Of a stretch of DNA of 64,000 nucleotides, positions 43,200 through 54,170 are shown one piece after another (within the stretch, counting starts at the first letter, position 1; every line of letters starts with the position of its first letter). Source of the stretch: Craterostigma plantagineum (taxonomy: Eukaryota; Streptophyta; Magnoliopsida; Lamiales; Linderniaceae). The notes beneath the pieces were generated by a model. It saw only the letters and a list, made by a program, of their open reading frames with translations, was not told the DNA's origin and made no database searches. Location of the stretch: the NCBI GenBank assembly GCA_027422505.1, contig JAPQWV010000017.1, forward strand, positions 14,013,501 to 14,077,500. Direction: 5' to 3'. The translations under genes were made by a program, and so were the position numbers.

Positions 43200-43990
43200 A
43201 AATTTAACCCGAGAAAATTTTAACTCGAGAAAAAATAAAAAAACCTTAACACGTCAGGGAAAGAAAATTCGCAGTTTGAAGGGACATGATTATATGAAGA
43301 ATTATCTGAGAAATTATGTGTTGAGAAATTTCGGTGTTTGTGAGTTTTAAAGAGAAATTCTCGGAAGAAAAATTCTCAGTTGAAAATTTCTCGGATTTTA
43401 AAATTTCGCATGTGAGAAAGATTCTTAATTTTGAATTTTTAACACCTACGCAAGAAATTTCGCATCGAGAGTTGAAGTGTGATTTTAGGAAGTTTTCCTC
43501 GGATTTGAAAGAATCGTGGTTTTGAAAAACTTTCTCGGATGGAATAAACTTTCTCGGCTGAAAATTTCTTGGATTAAAAAGTCGTGGTTTCAAAAAAAAA
43601 ATTCGCGAATTTGCAAACTTTCTCGGTTTTGAAAAATTTCTCGGATAAAAATTTCAAAAAACTTCTCGGCTGAAAAATTTCGCGGCTAAGAGAAATTCGC
43701 GGAATAAGCTTCCTCAGGTACAAAGTTTCTCGGATATATGAAGAGTAAGCAAATTTTGCAGATGAAGGTTTCCGAGTGAGCAAATTTCGCGTTTTTTAGA
43801 AAAATTCTCGGAATCACATTTCGCAGATGTAAGGTTTCTCGGATTTTGAAAATAGGCAGTTGCGAAAAAATGCAGTGAAAGTGAAATTTTTCGCGGTTCT
43901 AGGTAAATTCTCGGAATCAAATTTCGAAGATGTGAAAATTTCGCGGACTTAAACGATTAAGCAAAAATTTTCGCGGTCAAGAACGAGCTT
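43200..43990 (-). repeat. TTTCGC / TTCTCGG motif tract in the C2 leader
   Basis: Many TTTCTCGG, TTTCGCGG and TTTCGCA cores between PBS and gag. The same tract type precedes the extra ORF of this element. Confidence 0.7.
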
Positions 43991-44421
43991 TCACTGTTCC
44001 ATTGCTTTCATGCGTTTTGCCAGAAAATCGTCCAGTTCTTGCTCAAATCTCAACCAAAATCGCTCAAACTTGATCCTAAACTTCAGAAATTCTTCCCTAA
44101 ACACATAATCGACCGATTTGTGGGCTAAAAACAACAAAAAATAGATCAAATCGACCAAAAACAGAGAATGGCCGAGATGTCCTTTTCTGAAGAGTTTTTG
44201 CTTCGAACTTGCTCAAAACTCGTTAAAACTGATCCAAACGTGTTCTAAAAACATTTTAGGCATAGAATCGATCTGGGGGAAGGTTTTAAACACAAAAACG
44301 AGGCATTAAAACCCCAAAAGGAGTTCAAAATGCCCGAAAGTGATTTTTGCCCAAAACACCTTTGATCTTTCTCGGAATCGAACGAAACTGGATTCAAATC
44401 AATGCAGATCGATCCACGTTT

Positions 44422-44433
44422 GCTCTGATACCA
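44422..44433 (-). promoter_or_regulatory. Primer-binding site of C2 (tRNA-iMet)
   Basis: GCTCTGATACCA, two bases from the LTR. Confidence 0.9.
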
Positions 44434-44435
44434 CT

Positions 44436-44733
44436 TGTTGGTCCCGATTGCACCAAACAAGGAATCAAAGAGGCTTTAATGGAATGAAAAGGGAGAGGAT
44501 CTCGCCTTCAAGTGTGTGTATTGTGTGAAAAATAGGATAAGCCTTTTGATCTTTGATTCCCTTTCAAATTGTGTTGGTAAAACCTTATATACCACATTAA
44601 CCCTAGGTATATTAAGGCCCAAACACTAAAAATTTAAATAATTACATTCTAGTCCAAAGCCCAAGCTACAAAGATAATTACAATATTAAACCCAAGACAT
44701 AAACTATTGACACAATCACTAAATATCCTAACA
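44436..44733 (-). repeat. 5' LTR of C2
   Basis: TGTTGGTCCCG...CCTAACA, 298 bp, next to the PBS; five differences from 32571-32867. Confidence 0.9.
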
Positions 44734-44965
44734 ATGTTTGTACATCTATTTATACCAAACATACTTGGTATAAATAACATACTAAGTCCTAAACTAAGGA
44801 AAATACAATAAAAGCCCCCTAATTACAAGGATAGCTAATAAAATTAAAGCACAACTAAAATTGATATTCTACAAGGCAGAACTTGCGCAAGCAGTTGTTT
44901 CCAAAAACGGCAATTACCAGAAAATTTTCGCAATATCAATTTCAAAAATTCATAGTAAATCATAG
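44734..44965. repeat. Right copy of the repeat flanking C2
   Basis: 232 bp, matching 32338-32570; it begins directly after the C2 LTR end and finishes at AAATCATAG. Confidence 0.95.
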
Positions 44966-46089
44966 GAACATCGGATTAAGTCGAATCAAGAGGCTATGAA
45001 AAGCTGAAGGCCTTAGCTTTCAATAGAAACAAGTTTCAAAAGAACCAGAGCACAATGAATAGGTCAAATTCACCGAAACAGGAGCTGTGTGTAACCGTAT
45101 TTTTCTGAAAACCTGGCCTTAGAAACGAATTAAAGGAAAATGAACTTGTTAATTACCTTAGGAAAGCTTCGCTGAGACAAGAATTCATACAAAATCAATC
45201 TTTGGGAGTTTCATCCTTGCATCTCTATGCGTCTTTGCTCTCTCTCATTTGCTGCCTCTTTTCCTTGTTCTTTCGCTACTTAGGGTGAAAGGAAAATTCA
45301 ACATAGATATGAAAGAAGGTGCTAGAATTACTAATTGGGCTCGATAGTGTCATGTATTTTGAATTCGGCTGAAAAAATTGTCTTTTCTTGGGCTTAATAC
45401 TTAGTGTTCCGGTGTTTTAACAAGCCTCTTACTGTAGTAGGTAATAAAGGATGAAGGTGACAGCATTAATCAAGTCAAGACAAAAGCTTCCAACAGCTCT
45501 TTTAATGTGTCTAACGGCTATATCAAGTTTGAGATTTATAAAGACACATTAGCATGGCAGAAAAACACAAGGATTCTAGAGCGAACAAGCACACATTCAA
45601 AGAGAGATCCAAGAGAGAAGAACAAGAGCAAAGAGCACAAAATCAAGAGAGTTCTTCCCAAGTGTATGGGTTAAAAAAGAGAGAGCTACAATGTTCAAAC
45701 TCAGACACCTCATTGACGCAAAAGAGAGATGAGCTAAAGTAGAATGGTTGAGTGGCACAAAGACGTAAAACTATGTTGTTTGACGTCTTTTCACATAGAC
45801 GTAAAAGAAGTGCCTTTCGTAGGGTCTTGGCCTACGAATCGTAGAGCGAAATAACTCTACAGTGGACTTTAAAAAGCTAAGGATAGAAAGACGTTTCGGT
45901 AGACTTGAATAGTGGCCGAAGCCGGTGGACTCTAAAAGGCCGCCGATGTGGTTGAGTGCTAGGAAGGTTAGTTAGCGGAATATAGCTTAGAAAGTTATAT
46001 TGTGTGAGTCTAGCTATGGAAGGTTGTACATTGTCGTATGTAAACCGAGTCTTGTAGTGAGAGTCTTCCTTGCGGAAGGAAGAGGAGAC
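44966..46089. other. Unassigned non-coding stretch, possibly an LTR
   Basis: No supported gene. A TTTATAAAG box near 45535 and GAGTCTTGTAGTGAGAGTC near 46048 are reminiscent of a plus-strand copia LTR, but no ends, PBS or second copy were found. A 62-codon open frame at 45554-45742 is rich in charged residues and resembles nothing I recognise. Confidence 0.3.
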
Positions 46090-46536
46090 TGTGACGAGCC
46101 TCATTTTCTAATTATGAATATTGGCTGATTTTCGCAACGAAAGCCGCGGAAAACCCATTTTATAAATTTTTTCTTTAATATAATGCAACAAAAATCACGA
46201 ATACTCTAAATCACAAGATAACTAAATCCATAGGCTAATAGCAAGACGGCGTCGGTCAAACAAAAATAATTCAACAACAATCGACTCGATTAAATAAAAC
46301 ACGACCTCAAAGACTTCATAACGAGTATGCGTTTATGACTCGAAGACATTCGACTATATAACTATATCATCACACTCACAAACATATACACACGAAACAA
46401 AAGAACCAAGCTCATTACACAAGTCGTCATCCGTGTACAGTCCCACCCTCAAAAGTCTGTGGAGTCACCATAATCAGCCCACCTCAGTCGCGAGTATCTC
46501 ATCGTCGGATCAGTCGTACCTACAACACGTAAACAT
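46090..46536 (-). repeat. LTR fragment H (large gypsy type), reverse
   Basis: Starts TGTGACGAGCC (LTR end on the minus strand) and contains GTACCTACAACACGTAAACAT, the acceptor-side box of LTRs E, F and G. It breaks off at 46536, where element I begins, so the donor side is missing. Confidence 0.55.
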
Positions 46537-48092
46537 TGTTAGGGATATGCCCTCGAATGCTATACGATGATTGGATTGTATAGGTCATTAGCTGGTTTAT
46601 CATTCGACCTCTTATCTAATAAGATATTTTCGTGTGTTTATTAAAGGCATTGTTCGCTTATTGGATATATGAGTTCGTTACTTAGCATCCAGTAAAGCAA
46701 TAAATGAACAAATCCATATGTATCGAGTCGAGTCACTGTTCTCAATGGGCACGAAAGAGGAAGGCACCAGTGGACTCTTAACCTCGAACATTGAAAGTCC
46801 GTAAGCCTAAGGCTTCAGTTGGGTACGGGAAAACCGATTACGGCTTATTTTTCAATGACCTATCGTGTGCCGATATCCCGCTTGGAAGTGGAGGTCATGA
46901 CTTGTGATACGAATCGAAGCAAAATCGTCTCATGGACACTGACTCGCAGGTCGTGCGGTCGAACATGGCTTATTACTCAAGGAGGTCAATGATCGACGAC
47001 AACGCTATAGTAGTCTGTGTGAACCTTAGAACGAAAGGGATTTTGACGGAGTTGACTTTAAAGTCTCGACTGTCACTGATTCCCCTCACCCGATTTGCTG
47101 TTGCATGGGTCAGCGGGCCATGTGCGGTATTGACAACGATTTGTGATTGTCGGGTTCAGACCGCAAAGTACGGATTCACAGTCTCGTAACAATCGAGACA
47201 AGTATCCTATGTGGACGGCAACGGGAAATTACGAAATCCTTGGCCAAGGTATTGAACTAACTCATGTTAGACATGGAGGGTAGTTTGGTAATTTGCCTCG
47301 TCTCCGTTTTATCATAGTATCGAGTTCAGTGAGTTTGACATAGACCATGCTCTAACTCGATCGGAACACAGCTGAAGGGTTTATACGCAGCACTATAATC
47401 TATAGTATGGTTATGGAATAAAGACTGGGTCGAAATTCGCACTCGAATCAGGTTACGGTCCGGTACTGCAGGATTGGCTAGGTAATTACCGGACTCTTGG
47501 ATTCCTCCCTTGCCGATTGAGTCGAACCTGGAGAGTCGGGCTTAAAAAGGATTATTAACGTGTACCGACGAGGAGAAAAAGTGTTTTGGGCCTGAACGGG
47601 CCTTGGACCGTTGGGCCGCGCCTAATGGGCCTCGGGCCTTTTATTCGACGAATTCGGACTTCGTATGAAACTAACTTAAGACTTGGGCTTGGACAAGTGC
47701 TTAAAAGGCTCGAGGGTTAAATTAGAATTTGACTCTAAGCTGATTTTCGAATTATGCCTTGGTAAGTAATTTTGAAAATTAAATATCTTGAGATATATAT
47801 AAATATGGTAATAAAATATTTGGAATATTAATTATTTTAAGTTGAAAATTTCGAATTCTATATACGATTAAATTTCAAAATTTCCTACCATATTTAAAGA
47901 TATTTTATTTGATTCGAATATCTAAGTTAGTTATCTAACAATAGCAAGTTTCCATAAGTTTGAATTTGGAATTTAAAATAGAGTAAAATATGACAAAAAT
48001 CTCTCCTATTAAGGAGTAAATTTCGAAAATCATATCTTCAAATAGATCTTGAGATTTTCGAGTATATCAAGGAATAAATAGGGTAACCCTAG
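46537..48092 (+). repeat. LTR-like element I, left part
   Basis: Starts TGTTAGGGATATGCCC, a start I associate with some plant LTRs, directly after H (preceding five bases AACAT). GC-moderate, non-coding, about 1.56 kb to the C3 insertion. No PBS or second copy was identified, so the class is unproven. The small open frame at 46932-47189 shows no recognisable domain. Confidence 0.35.
48088..48092. repeat. Target-site duplication of C3, left
   Basis: CCTAG, identical to 52187-52191. Confidence 0.9.
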
Positions 48093-48431
48093 TGTTGGTC
48101 CGGGATTTCACCAACAATACGACTTCGGACGGATTAAACACGCCGAATGATCGAGATTTAGGTTCGGGTCGTGTGGGGCTTGGTGGTGTTCTTGAGGAGG
48201 CTCTCTCACTCTAAAATTGTTTATTTGATCTACACACACAAGCACACCTAACTATGTGTTAGGGTTTTCCTATTTATACCACAAGTTGGTATATAATAGG
48301 TGGGCCTCTTGTGAAGGCCCATTACATGAATAACTAAGAACTAACCCAATTAAGAACTAGCCCAAAGTTTAATAAAGCAAATCAACAAAGATAATACAAT
48401 GAAATTGAATACTACAAAATATTTCCTAACA
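48093..48431 (-). repeat. 3' LTR of C3
   Basis: TGTTGGTCCGG...CCTAACA, 339 bp. TGTTGGT and ACCAACA at its start form a terminal hairpin; TATACCA (48275-48281) and TGGTATA (48287-48293) form a second inverted repeat. Confidence 0.95.
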
Positions 48432-48443
48432 ATCTCCCCCTTA
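48432..48443 (-). promoter_or_regulatory. Polypurine tract of C3
   Basis: ATCTCCCCCTTA on the plus strand, adjacent to the LTR. Further copies of the motif occur near 48510 and 49003. Confidence 0.85.
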
Positions 48444-48579
48444 GTGTTCAATCTTCAGTTCAGCGCGGGATATCTTTGTTGGGCATATTGGAGATCTCGA
48501 TTCCTAGCAAACTCCCCCTACAAGGGATATCTCCTCTTCTTGCGGAGGCATTGATGGCTCGGCTAGGACTCACTTGTTA

Positions 48580-50160
48580 AGATTCTCCAATCTTCTTCTT
48601 CTCGACGCCGGGTTCGTCGTCTTCGAATGGAAGTTGTCTGGTTCGGCCACGAAGTTGACTCGTCTGGCTCCAGAAGAAGGTAGGTGTGGGGCGAAAAAAA
48701 ATGTGCCAAGGCTCCATTGAAATGTGACTTTCAAGAGCAGGGAGCCCGGTCGTCAGAGTGGTCAGCGCAGTAGTGGCGGAATGTGGTGGATGAGATGTGC
48801 CATGGCTCCTTTGAGTGTTCCATTATGAACATAATAGCCTGACACATAAGAATGTGCGCGGAGGTAGTGGAAGCCTCCGGCGGGGCGTAGTTGGTGGAGG
48901 TGGTGGAGTAGGTGTTGTGAGAGGTGGCATAGGTGGTGTGAGCGGAGGTGGATGATGGTTGCTGCTGATGCTGCTGTACGATCTTCAACTCAGTTCTTCT
49001 CCTTTACTCCCCCTTGAGATGATCTCCGTCTTTGGGATCGTCACGTCGTCCGTGGGACGAGTCTGCCTCTGGCGTTGATGGTGGTGATGGTGATGTGGTG
49101 TGGTGTTGAGTGAGGCAATCAAGTGGGATTCTCAGGAGTAGCAGCAATTGATGTTCCTCCGGGTTCAGTTTTGAACACTGGAGAGACGGAGCAGCATGTG
49201 GTGGGTGGCGTAGGCGTAGGCGTGGTGGAGTGGTGTCGGTGATGGGACCTTTTCCTTCATAGATCCTCGTTGAGCGCGGCATGGAATGTGTAAGTTCCTC
49301 GCTGATTGCTATGAGTTGGGGCTCCATCACGAACGGGGTAACTAACCAGGCGGGGGTCACAAAGACGCTCCCTCGTCACAACATCGAAACATGTGTCCGA
49401 TGTGCCGCCTGTTTGCACAGGTCAGAAAGAACCGGAGAGCCACAAAGGCTTTCCGTTCGCACGGACGATGAGACAAGCTCGTATCCGTGGCCCATCGACA
49501 GTTGTGGTGAGGGTGGCTGTCGTGGGTCTTCTGCTCTCGGTCACAAGGACGTCATCAAGCGTTCGGGCAAGTTCACGAAGAACCTGCGGTGCGTAAAGAG
49601 TGTTTGTGTCCTATAAAGTGGAAAATTTCGGTGGGTGAGGACACTAGACTCTATGTGAGTGGAAGAGGTGCAGTGAGAGGCGGGACACTGCATGTTCAAC
49701 ATCAACCGTCTCCAAGTGGGGCGGTGATGGCTAACGTGTTCCTCTTGTGCGAATGAAACAGCTATCTGCGAAAGGATAGCTGAGTGGTTGGGGGGTTAAT
49801 TGCGCGGTTGGACCAGATGCCGCGACTTCTACTCGGGAAACGAACGGGTCGTCTCCTGTACCTATGGGCGAGGTCCGGGTTATGGTGAGATATGATAGAG
49901 GAGTGCGATCATCTCGTCGTTGGTTCGCAACTCCTGCAAGCGACTTACGTCATCCTCCCGAGATCGTTGATTGGATCTTTGCGTGGAGAAGGATGTCGCG
50001 CGACCTAGACCTAGACTAGAGAGGCTAGGGTAGGCTCGTTCCTGGGTTAGGATCAGGGGGGTTTCACTGATCCATGGGAACTATGGTGACGTGGCGTGAT
50101 CGCGTTGAAAGGCAACCACGAGTGATGTCGACGAGGGTGGCCCAAAACTGTTGATCAGAC
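48580..50160 (-). pseudogene. Decayed extra ORF in C3
   Basis: Collinear nucleotide similarity to the C2 extra ORF: 49420-49720 matches about 34960-35280 (shared CCGTTTGCACAGG-like strings, TCTTC(C/T)GCTCTC(A/G)GTCACA, and GACTATCTCCAAG versus GACGGTTGATGTTG on opposite readings), and 49790-49870 matches about 35335-35440 (CTTCTACTCGGGA, CACCTCCTGTACCTAT-like). Near 48600-48660 it encodes the LRGRTRQLPF peptide shared with C0. No frame longer than about 118 codons remains, so it does not encode the protein. Confidence 0.6.
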
Positions 50161-50436
50161 ACCTCTGAGACTCGTCAGGTGGTGGTGGTGGTGGTGAGGG
50201 CGTAAAGAGGATCACGGTGGCTTAGGACGTCTCCATGTAGCGCACCATGGTGGAATGGATGGCAGTGGGTGGACGGTGGAGTCTGGTACATGAGATCCAC
50301 ATCGCCTAAGCATCGAGATTGGATGGCGCACCCACTGATGGTTGGTTGAACTTTTGTCAACCCTTCTTTGTAGGTTCGGGTTCTGCACGGATTTGTACAG
50401 AAGTCATGATGATTGCTCACTTCTCTGACATCCCTT

Positions 50437-50597
50437 CATGCACGTGGAGCAACCCGTGTAACGTGCATGATGGGGTTGGTTGCTCGCAGTGCATACCGGT
50501 CATGAATGTGGAGCAACCCATGTACCATTCATGCCGGGGGTAGTTGCTCACGTCGTGTACCAGTCATGTATGTGGAGCAACCCGGGTACCATACATG
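50437..50597 (-). repeat. 64-bp tandem hairpin array in C3
   Basis: Three units start at 50437, 50501 and 50565, exactly 64 bp apart. Each has inverted arms around GGAGCAACCC: CATGCACGT/ACGTGCATG, CATGAATG/CATTCATG and CATGTATG/CATACATG. Arms differ between units but remain complementary within each. The spacers contain GTTGCTC, complementary to GAGCAAC, allowing an alternative pairing. Confidence 0.85.
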
Positions 50598-50979
50598 CTG
50601 GGTGTGAAATTGGCATTTGGAAATTCGGCTCCGAAAAGTTTGGGGGTGACCTAAACTTTTTCTATAATGTGCCAATTACCGTCCTAGGTCGATTGTTGGG
50701 TACGGTGATCGTTGCCGCATTTTGGATTTGCCTTCAAAATTTTACAAAAACGTCGTCTATACCGAAAAATTTGGCCCAGAAAAATTTATTTCGGAAAATT
50801 TTAAAAGTGTAAAATAGACAAAGTCCAATGGCCTTAGAAAATTTTTCTCTATCCAATGATATAAATTTTCCATTGGTAGAAACCCTTTTTTTTTAAAAAA
50901 AAAACCTTATTTAATCCGGGGGGGGGCCAGAAATTTTGGTGGTAAAAATGCTTAAGTGTATTTTTAATGAGTGATTTTT

Positions 50980-51590
50980 GCAAGATTTGAAGCTAAAAGG
51001 TGTGTTTGGATCAAGTTTAAAGGTTGGGTGCAAATTTCTCGGGGGGTGCGAAAAATGATGTGTGAAAATGTGCGAGAAATGTTGTCCCGAGAAATTTCGT
51101 TGAGAGAGTGAGTCGCGAAAATTTCGAAGTTCTGGAAAATTTCGCAATTTGAAAAATTTCTCAGTTTTAAAAGTTTCTCAGGTTGAAAAATTCGCGGGTT
51201 GAGAAAAAGCAGCTGTGTGAGAGAGACCGCGAAAAATCGTGAAGTGTGAACTGAGAAAGTTTCGCAACTAAAAAGTTTCTCGGATAGAAATTTCTCAGCC
51301 TGAGAAAGAAAGTTTCTCGGTTTCGAATTTCTCAGCCTTAGAAAATTTCGCGGTTTCAAAATTTCGCGGTTTCAAAAAATTTCTAAACCTGAGAAAGAAA
51401 GTTTCTCAGTTTCGAAATTTCTCAGCCTTAGAAAATTTCTCGGATTGCAAAAGTTTCTCGGCCAGCGAAATTTTCTCGGGTAAGAATTTTCTCGGGTAAG
51501 AAAATTTCTCGTTCAGTGAAAGTTTCTCGGCCAGCGAAATTTTCTCGGCTAAGAATTTTCTCGGGTAAGAAAATTTCTCGGCCAAGAACA
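50980..51590 (-). repeat. TTTCTCGG / TTTCGCGG motif tract in the C3 leader
   Basis: Dense TTTCTCGG, TTTCTCAG and TTTCGCGG cores separated by about 12-25 bp of AT-rich sequence, between PBS and the hairpin array. Confidence 0.75.
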
Positions 51591-51833
51591 AAGCATGGGC
51601 AGCGCGACATTTACCAGAAAAATGGCTTGTTTTCGCTCATATCTCACTCAAAATCGACGAAACTTGTTCCAAAACATCAGAAAAACATTCCTAAACACAT
51701 AATCAACCTTTGGGATGTCTAAAAACAACAAATCGAGGTCGAAATCGCCCAAAATCAGAGAATGGCCGAAAATAATTTTCAAGCAATTTTTCACTCAAAT
51801 CTTGCTCAAAACACGCAAATCCGGTCGCGTTGG

Positions 51834-51845
51834 TCTCTGATACCA
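51834..51845 (-). promoter_or_regulatory. Primer-binding site of C3
   Basis: TCTCTGATACCA: complement of TGGTATCAGAG, one base different from the full iMet site of the neighbours, two bases from the LTR. Confidence 0.85.
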
Positions 51846-51847
51846 AT

Positions 51848-52186
51848 TGTTGGTCCGGGATTTCACCAACAATACGACTTCGGACGGATTAAACACGCCG
51901 AATGATCGAGATTTAGGTTCGGGTCGTGTGGGGCTTGGTGGTGTTCTTGAGGAGGCTCTCTCACTCTAAAATTGTTTATTTGATCTACACACACAAGCAC
52001 ACCTAACTATGTGTTAGGGTTTTCCTATTTATACCACAAGTTGGTATATAATAGGTGGGCCTCTTGAGAAGGCCCATTACATGAATAACTAAGAACTAAC
52101 CCAATTAAGAACTAGCCCAAAGTTTAATAAAGCAAATCAACAAAGATAATACAATGAAATTGAATACTACAAAATATTTCCTAACA
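51848..52186 (-). repeat. 5' LTR of C3
   Basis: 339 bp, identical to 48093-48431 apart from one base (CTTGAGAAGG here, CTTGTGAAGG there). Confidence 0.95.
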
Positions 52187-52191
52187 CCTAG
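52187..52191. repeat. Target-site duplication of C3, right
   Basis: CCTAG, identical to 48088-48092. Confidence 0.9.
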
Positions 52192-52655
52192 TCCAAATTC
52201 AGAGCCGATTTTTCGAAAAATAGCTGAGGCGAAACACACAGTAAACACACACCTTTCTCCCAAGCGACGGTTCATTTCTCTCTAACCATCTTTAGAGGAT
52301 TGGTTCTGGGGTAAACAGCGAGGTCGGCGTGATGATCTAGTGCCATCCACCACCATTAGTGTAGTCTTGAAGAAATGGATGAAGAGCTGCCACTCGCTTC
52401 AAATGGTAATTCCCTACGTGTTTGATCCGCCCTATTAAGTGACAATGAGCTACGAGGCATCGGGAAACTCGGAAAATTTTTATTCCACATCGTTTAGGAC
52501 TTGGCGTCTCTGGTACACACCGGGTATCACAAGAGTAAACACTGAGCAGTTGCCCATTAGATGATAATATGAATGAATGCAGCGTGCGCTCACTCCCTGA
52601 ACCGAATACCTCACAATAAATACACGCTCGACTTTTTCCTCTCTTTTCAATCCTA
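52187..52655 (+). repeat. LTR-like element I, right part
   Basis: Continues element I after C3. Non-coding; no end, PBS or repeat partner identified. The border with the hAT element is placed where CAAGGTTACGCGCC appears. Confidence 0.3.
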
Positions 52656-54156
52656 GCATAACCAAGGTTACGCGCCTAGGCGCTGAATGAAGTGAGGCGG
52701 TAGAGAATCGCCTCTAAGCACATAGATGCGTTGTGTATTGAAGAGGCGGTCGCCAAATCGGTAGTACGAGTTGCAGCGAGGCGGTCGCCTCTGAAAATTA
52801 CTCAGCGAAAGAGAAACCAGCTTATAAAAGCCCAGTTGTAAACGTAAAAGCCCACTTATTTAAACATGTTTTCTCTTATAATTAAAAGCTCCACTATCGA
52901 TAAACCCTAATAAAAAAATAATTTGACTTCCATTTACTCTTGCAGTTCCAACTTCGAACATTGGCAGTGGCTCTCGCGTATCCTTCTTTCTTTGTAAAGT
53001 CATTTTGTTTCTTTCTCCCTAAAATATTTTTTATAACAATAATGATTTCGAAAATCATTTATGAGTGGCTGTCGGCGTGGCGCTTGCAGCTTGCAGATTA
53101 TTTGGGATTGGGTTGGGGACTATTATTATATTATGATGATCAATAATATTTTTTCATGTTTTATTGAATCAGTTACTTTGATTACAGATATTGACGATGT
53201 CAAATGAAGAAGAAACACGTAAGAAAGACATAGCGTGGAACTTAGGGAATTTAGTGGATCCTAAAAACCGCGATAATGTGAAATGTTCTTTCTGCGAGAA
53301 GGTAATTAAAGTTGGGATTTCCATATTCAAGCATCATCTTGTGGGGTGTGATCGCAACGTAAAGAAATGTCCGAAATGTCCCGAACACGTCCGAGAAGAG
53401 GTTTGGCTATTCATGGAAAAAAAAGAAAGAACACAAGCAAATGATGGAAGCATCGGCGGCGTATCATGGTGATAGTGGTATTAATGAAGAATTCATGTGT
53501 TGGGAAGATGAAGAACCACCACGAGAAAGAGCTGCAGCTACTCGAAATCTGATGCTGTCGTTGGATCGGGACCAAGCAAAAGGTCAAAACAAACTCCGAT
53601 AAGAGCATTTTTAATGAAAAACATTGAAGAGCTTGTGCAAGCAAGAAAAAAAAGGAATAGATAATGAGCCGCTTCAAGAGTCGATGAAAAGAATAAGAGA
53701 GCAGATCGTGCAGAATTTCTCTAGGTGGATGTACGACACTGGAATTCCCTTTAATGCGGTAAACTATGAAAGTTTTCAAGCATTCTTTGCATCCATGCAT
53801 CTATATAGGTTTGGTCCTATGCAAGAACCTACGTCGAGGTAATAGTTACTTATTTCAAGGAGTTGGAAACTACGAAATCACTTTTGAAGGGTCATGAACA
53901 AGAGAGAGCTCTTTACGGGTGCACAATAATGGCGGATGGTTGGCATGACAAGAAGAGCGTTGATCAATTTTTTGGTGAATAGTCCGAAAGGAAGTGAGTT
54001 TTTAGAATCTTTTGATGCGTCAAATTTTTCTCAGACCAGTGAGAAATTATTTGAGCAGCTTAGTACTTATGTAGAACGCGTCGGTGTCGAAAATGTTGTT
54101 CAAGTAGTGACTGATAATGCGAGTGCAATGAAACTAGCAGGTGATGATTATTTTTA
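52656..54156 (+). mobile_element. hAT-type DNA transposon, 3'-truncated
   Basis: Begins near CAAGGTTACGCGCCTAGGCG and has GC-rich subterminal repeats (GAGGCGGTCGCC twice, at about 52744 and 52779), as plant hAT elements often do. It contains a BED zinc finger and DUF659 sequence. Its right half, with the C-terminal dimerisation region and the other terminal repeat, is missing; C4 sequence follows. Confidence 0.7.
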
Positions 54157-54157
54157 A
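53191..54157 (+). pseudogene. hAT transposase fragment: BED finger and DUF659
   Basis: Start at the ATG of 53191 or 53197, after a splice-acceptor-like TTGATTACAG. The BED finger shows VKCSFCEKVIKVGISIFKHH and CPKCPEHVREEV. After frame changes near 53470-53620, DUF659 sequence follows (YDTGIPFNAVNYESFQAF from 53737, GCTIMADGWHDKKSVD near 53919-53966, LINFLVNSPKGSEFLES from 53963, VVTDNASAMKLAG near 54110-54145). MADGW and VTDNAS carry the two Asp residues expected of the hAT catalytic core; the final Glu is lost with the truncation. Inactive. Confidence 0.8.
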
Positions 54158-54170
54158 GAGTGAATCGATA

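Larger units (their letters stand above)
32571..44733 (-). mobile_element. Ty1/copia element C2 (Sirevirus-like) with extra ORF
   Basis: About 12.2 kb, both LTRs present. On the minus strand: LTR, PBS, motif tract, gag, pol, polypurine motifs, second motif tract, extra ORF (36636-32926), polypurine tract, LTR. The LTRs differ at five places, one an indel. An internal deletion joined gag to pol, removing the Gag knuckle, coiled coil and protease. Instead of a 5-bp TSD it is flanked by a 232/233-bp direct repeat. C5 is the same family. Confidence 0.9.
48093..52186 (-). mobile_element. Copia element C3: complete ends, no gag or pol
   Basis: 4,094 bp with 339-bp LTRs differing at a single base, a tRNA-iMet PBS, a polypurine tract and a perfect 5-bp TSD. 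By LTR identity it is the most recent two-LTR insertion here. Internal sequence from the PBS: motif tract, a 64-bp hairpin repeat array, then decayed sequence homologous to the extra ORF of C2. No gag, protease, integrase or RT homology. It is a non-autonomous derivative that must use proteins of a relative. Confidence 0.9.

Noticed and set aside
45554..45742. 62-codon charged open frame
   Set aside because: No domain, no homologous copy in the window, and LTR-like surroundings. It may be chance.
53411..53800. 129-codon minus-strand frame
   Set aside because: Antisense to the hAT transposase fragment, which has BED and DUF659 motifs on the plus strand.
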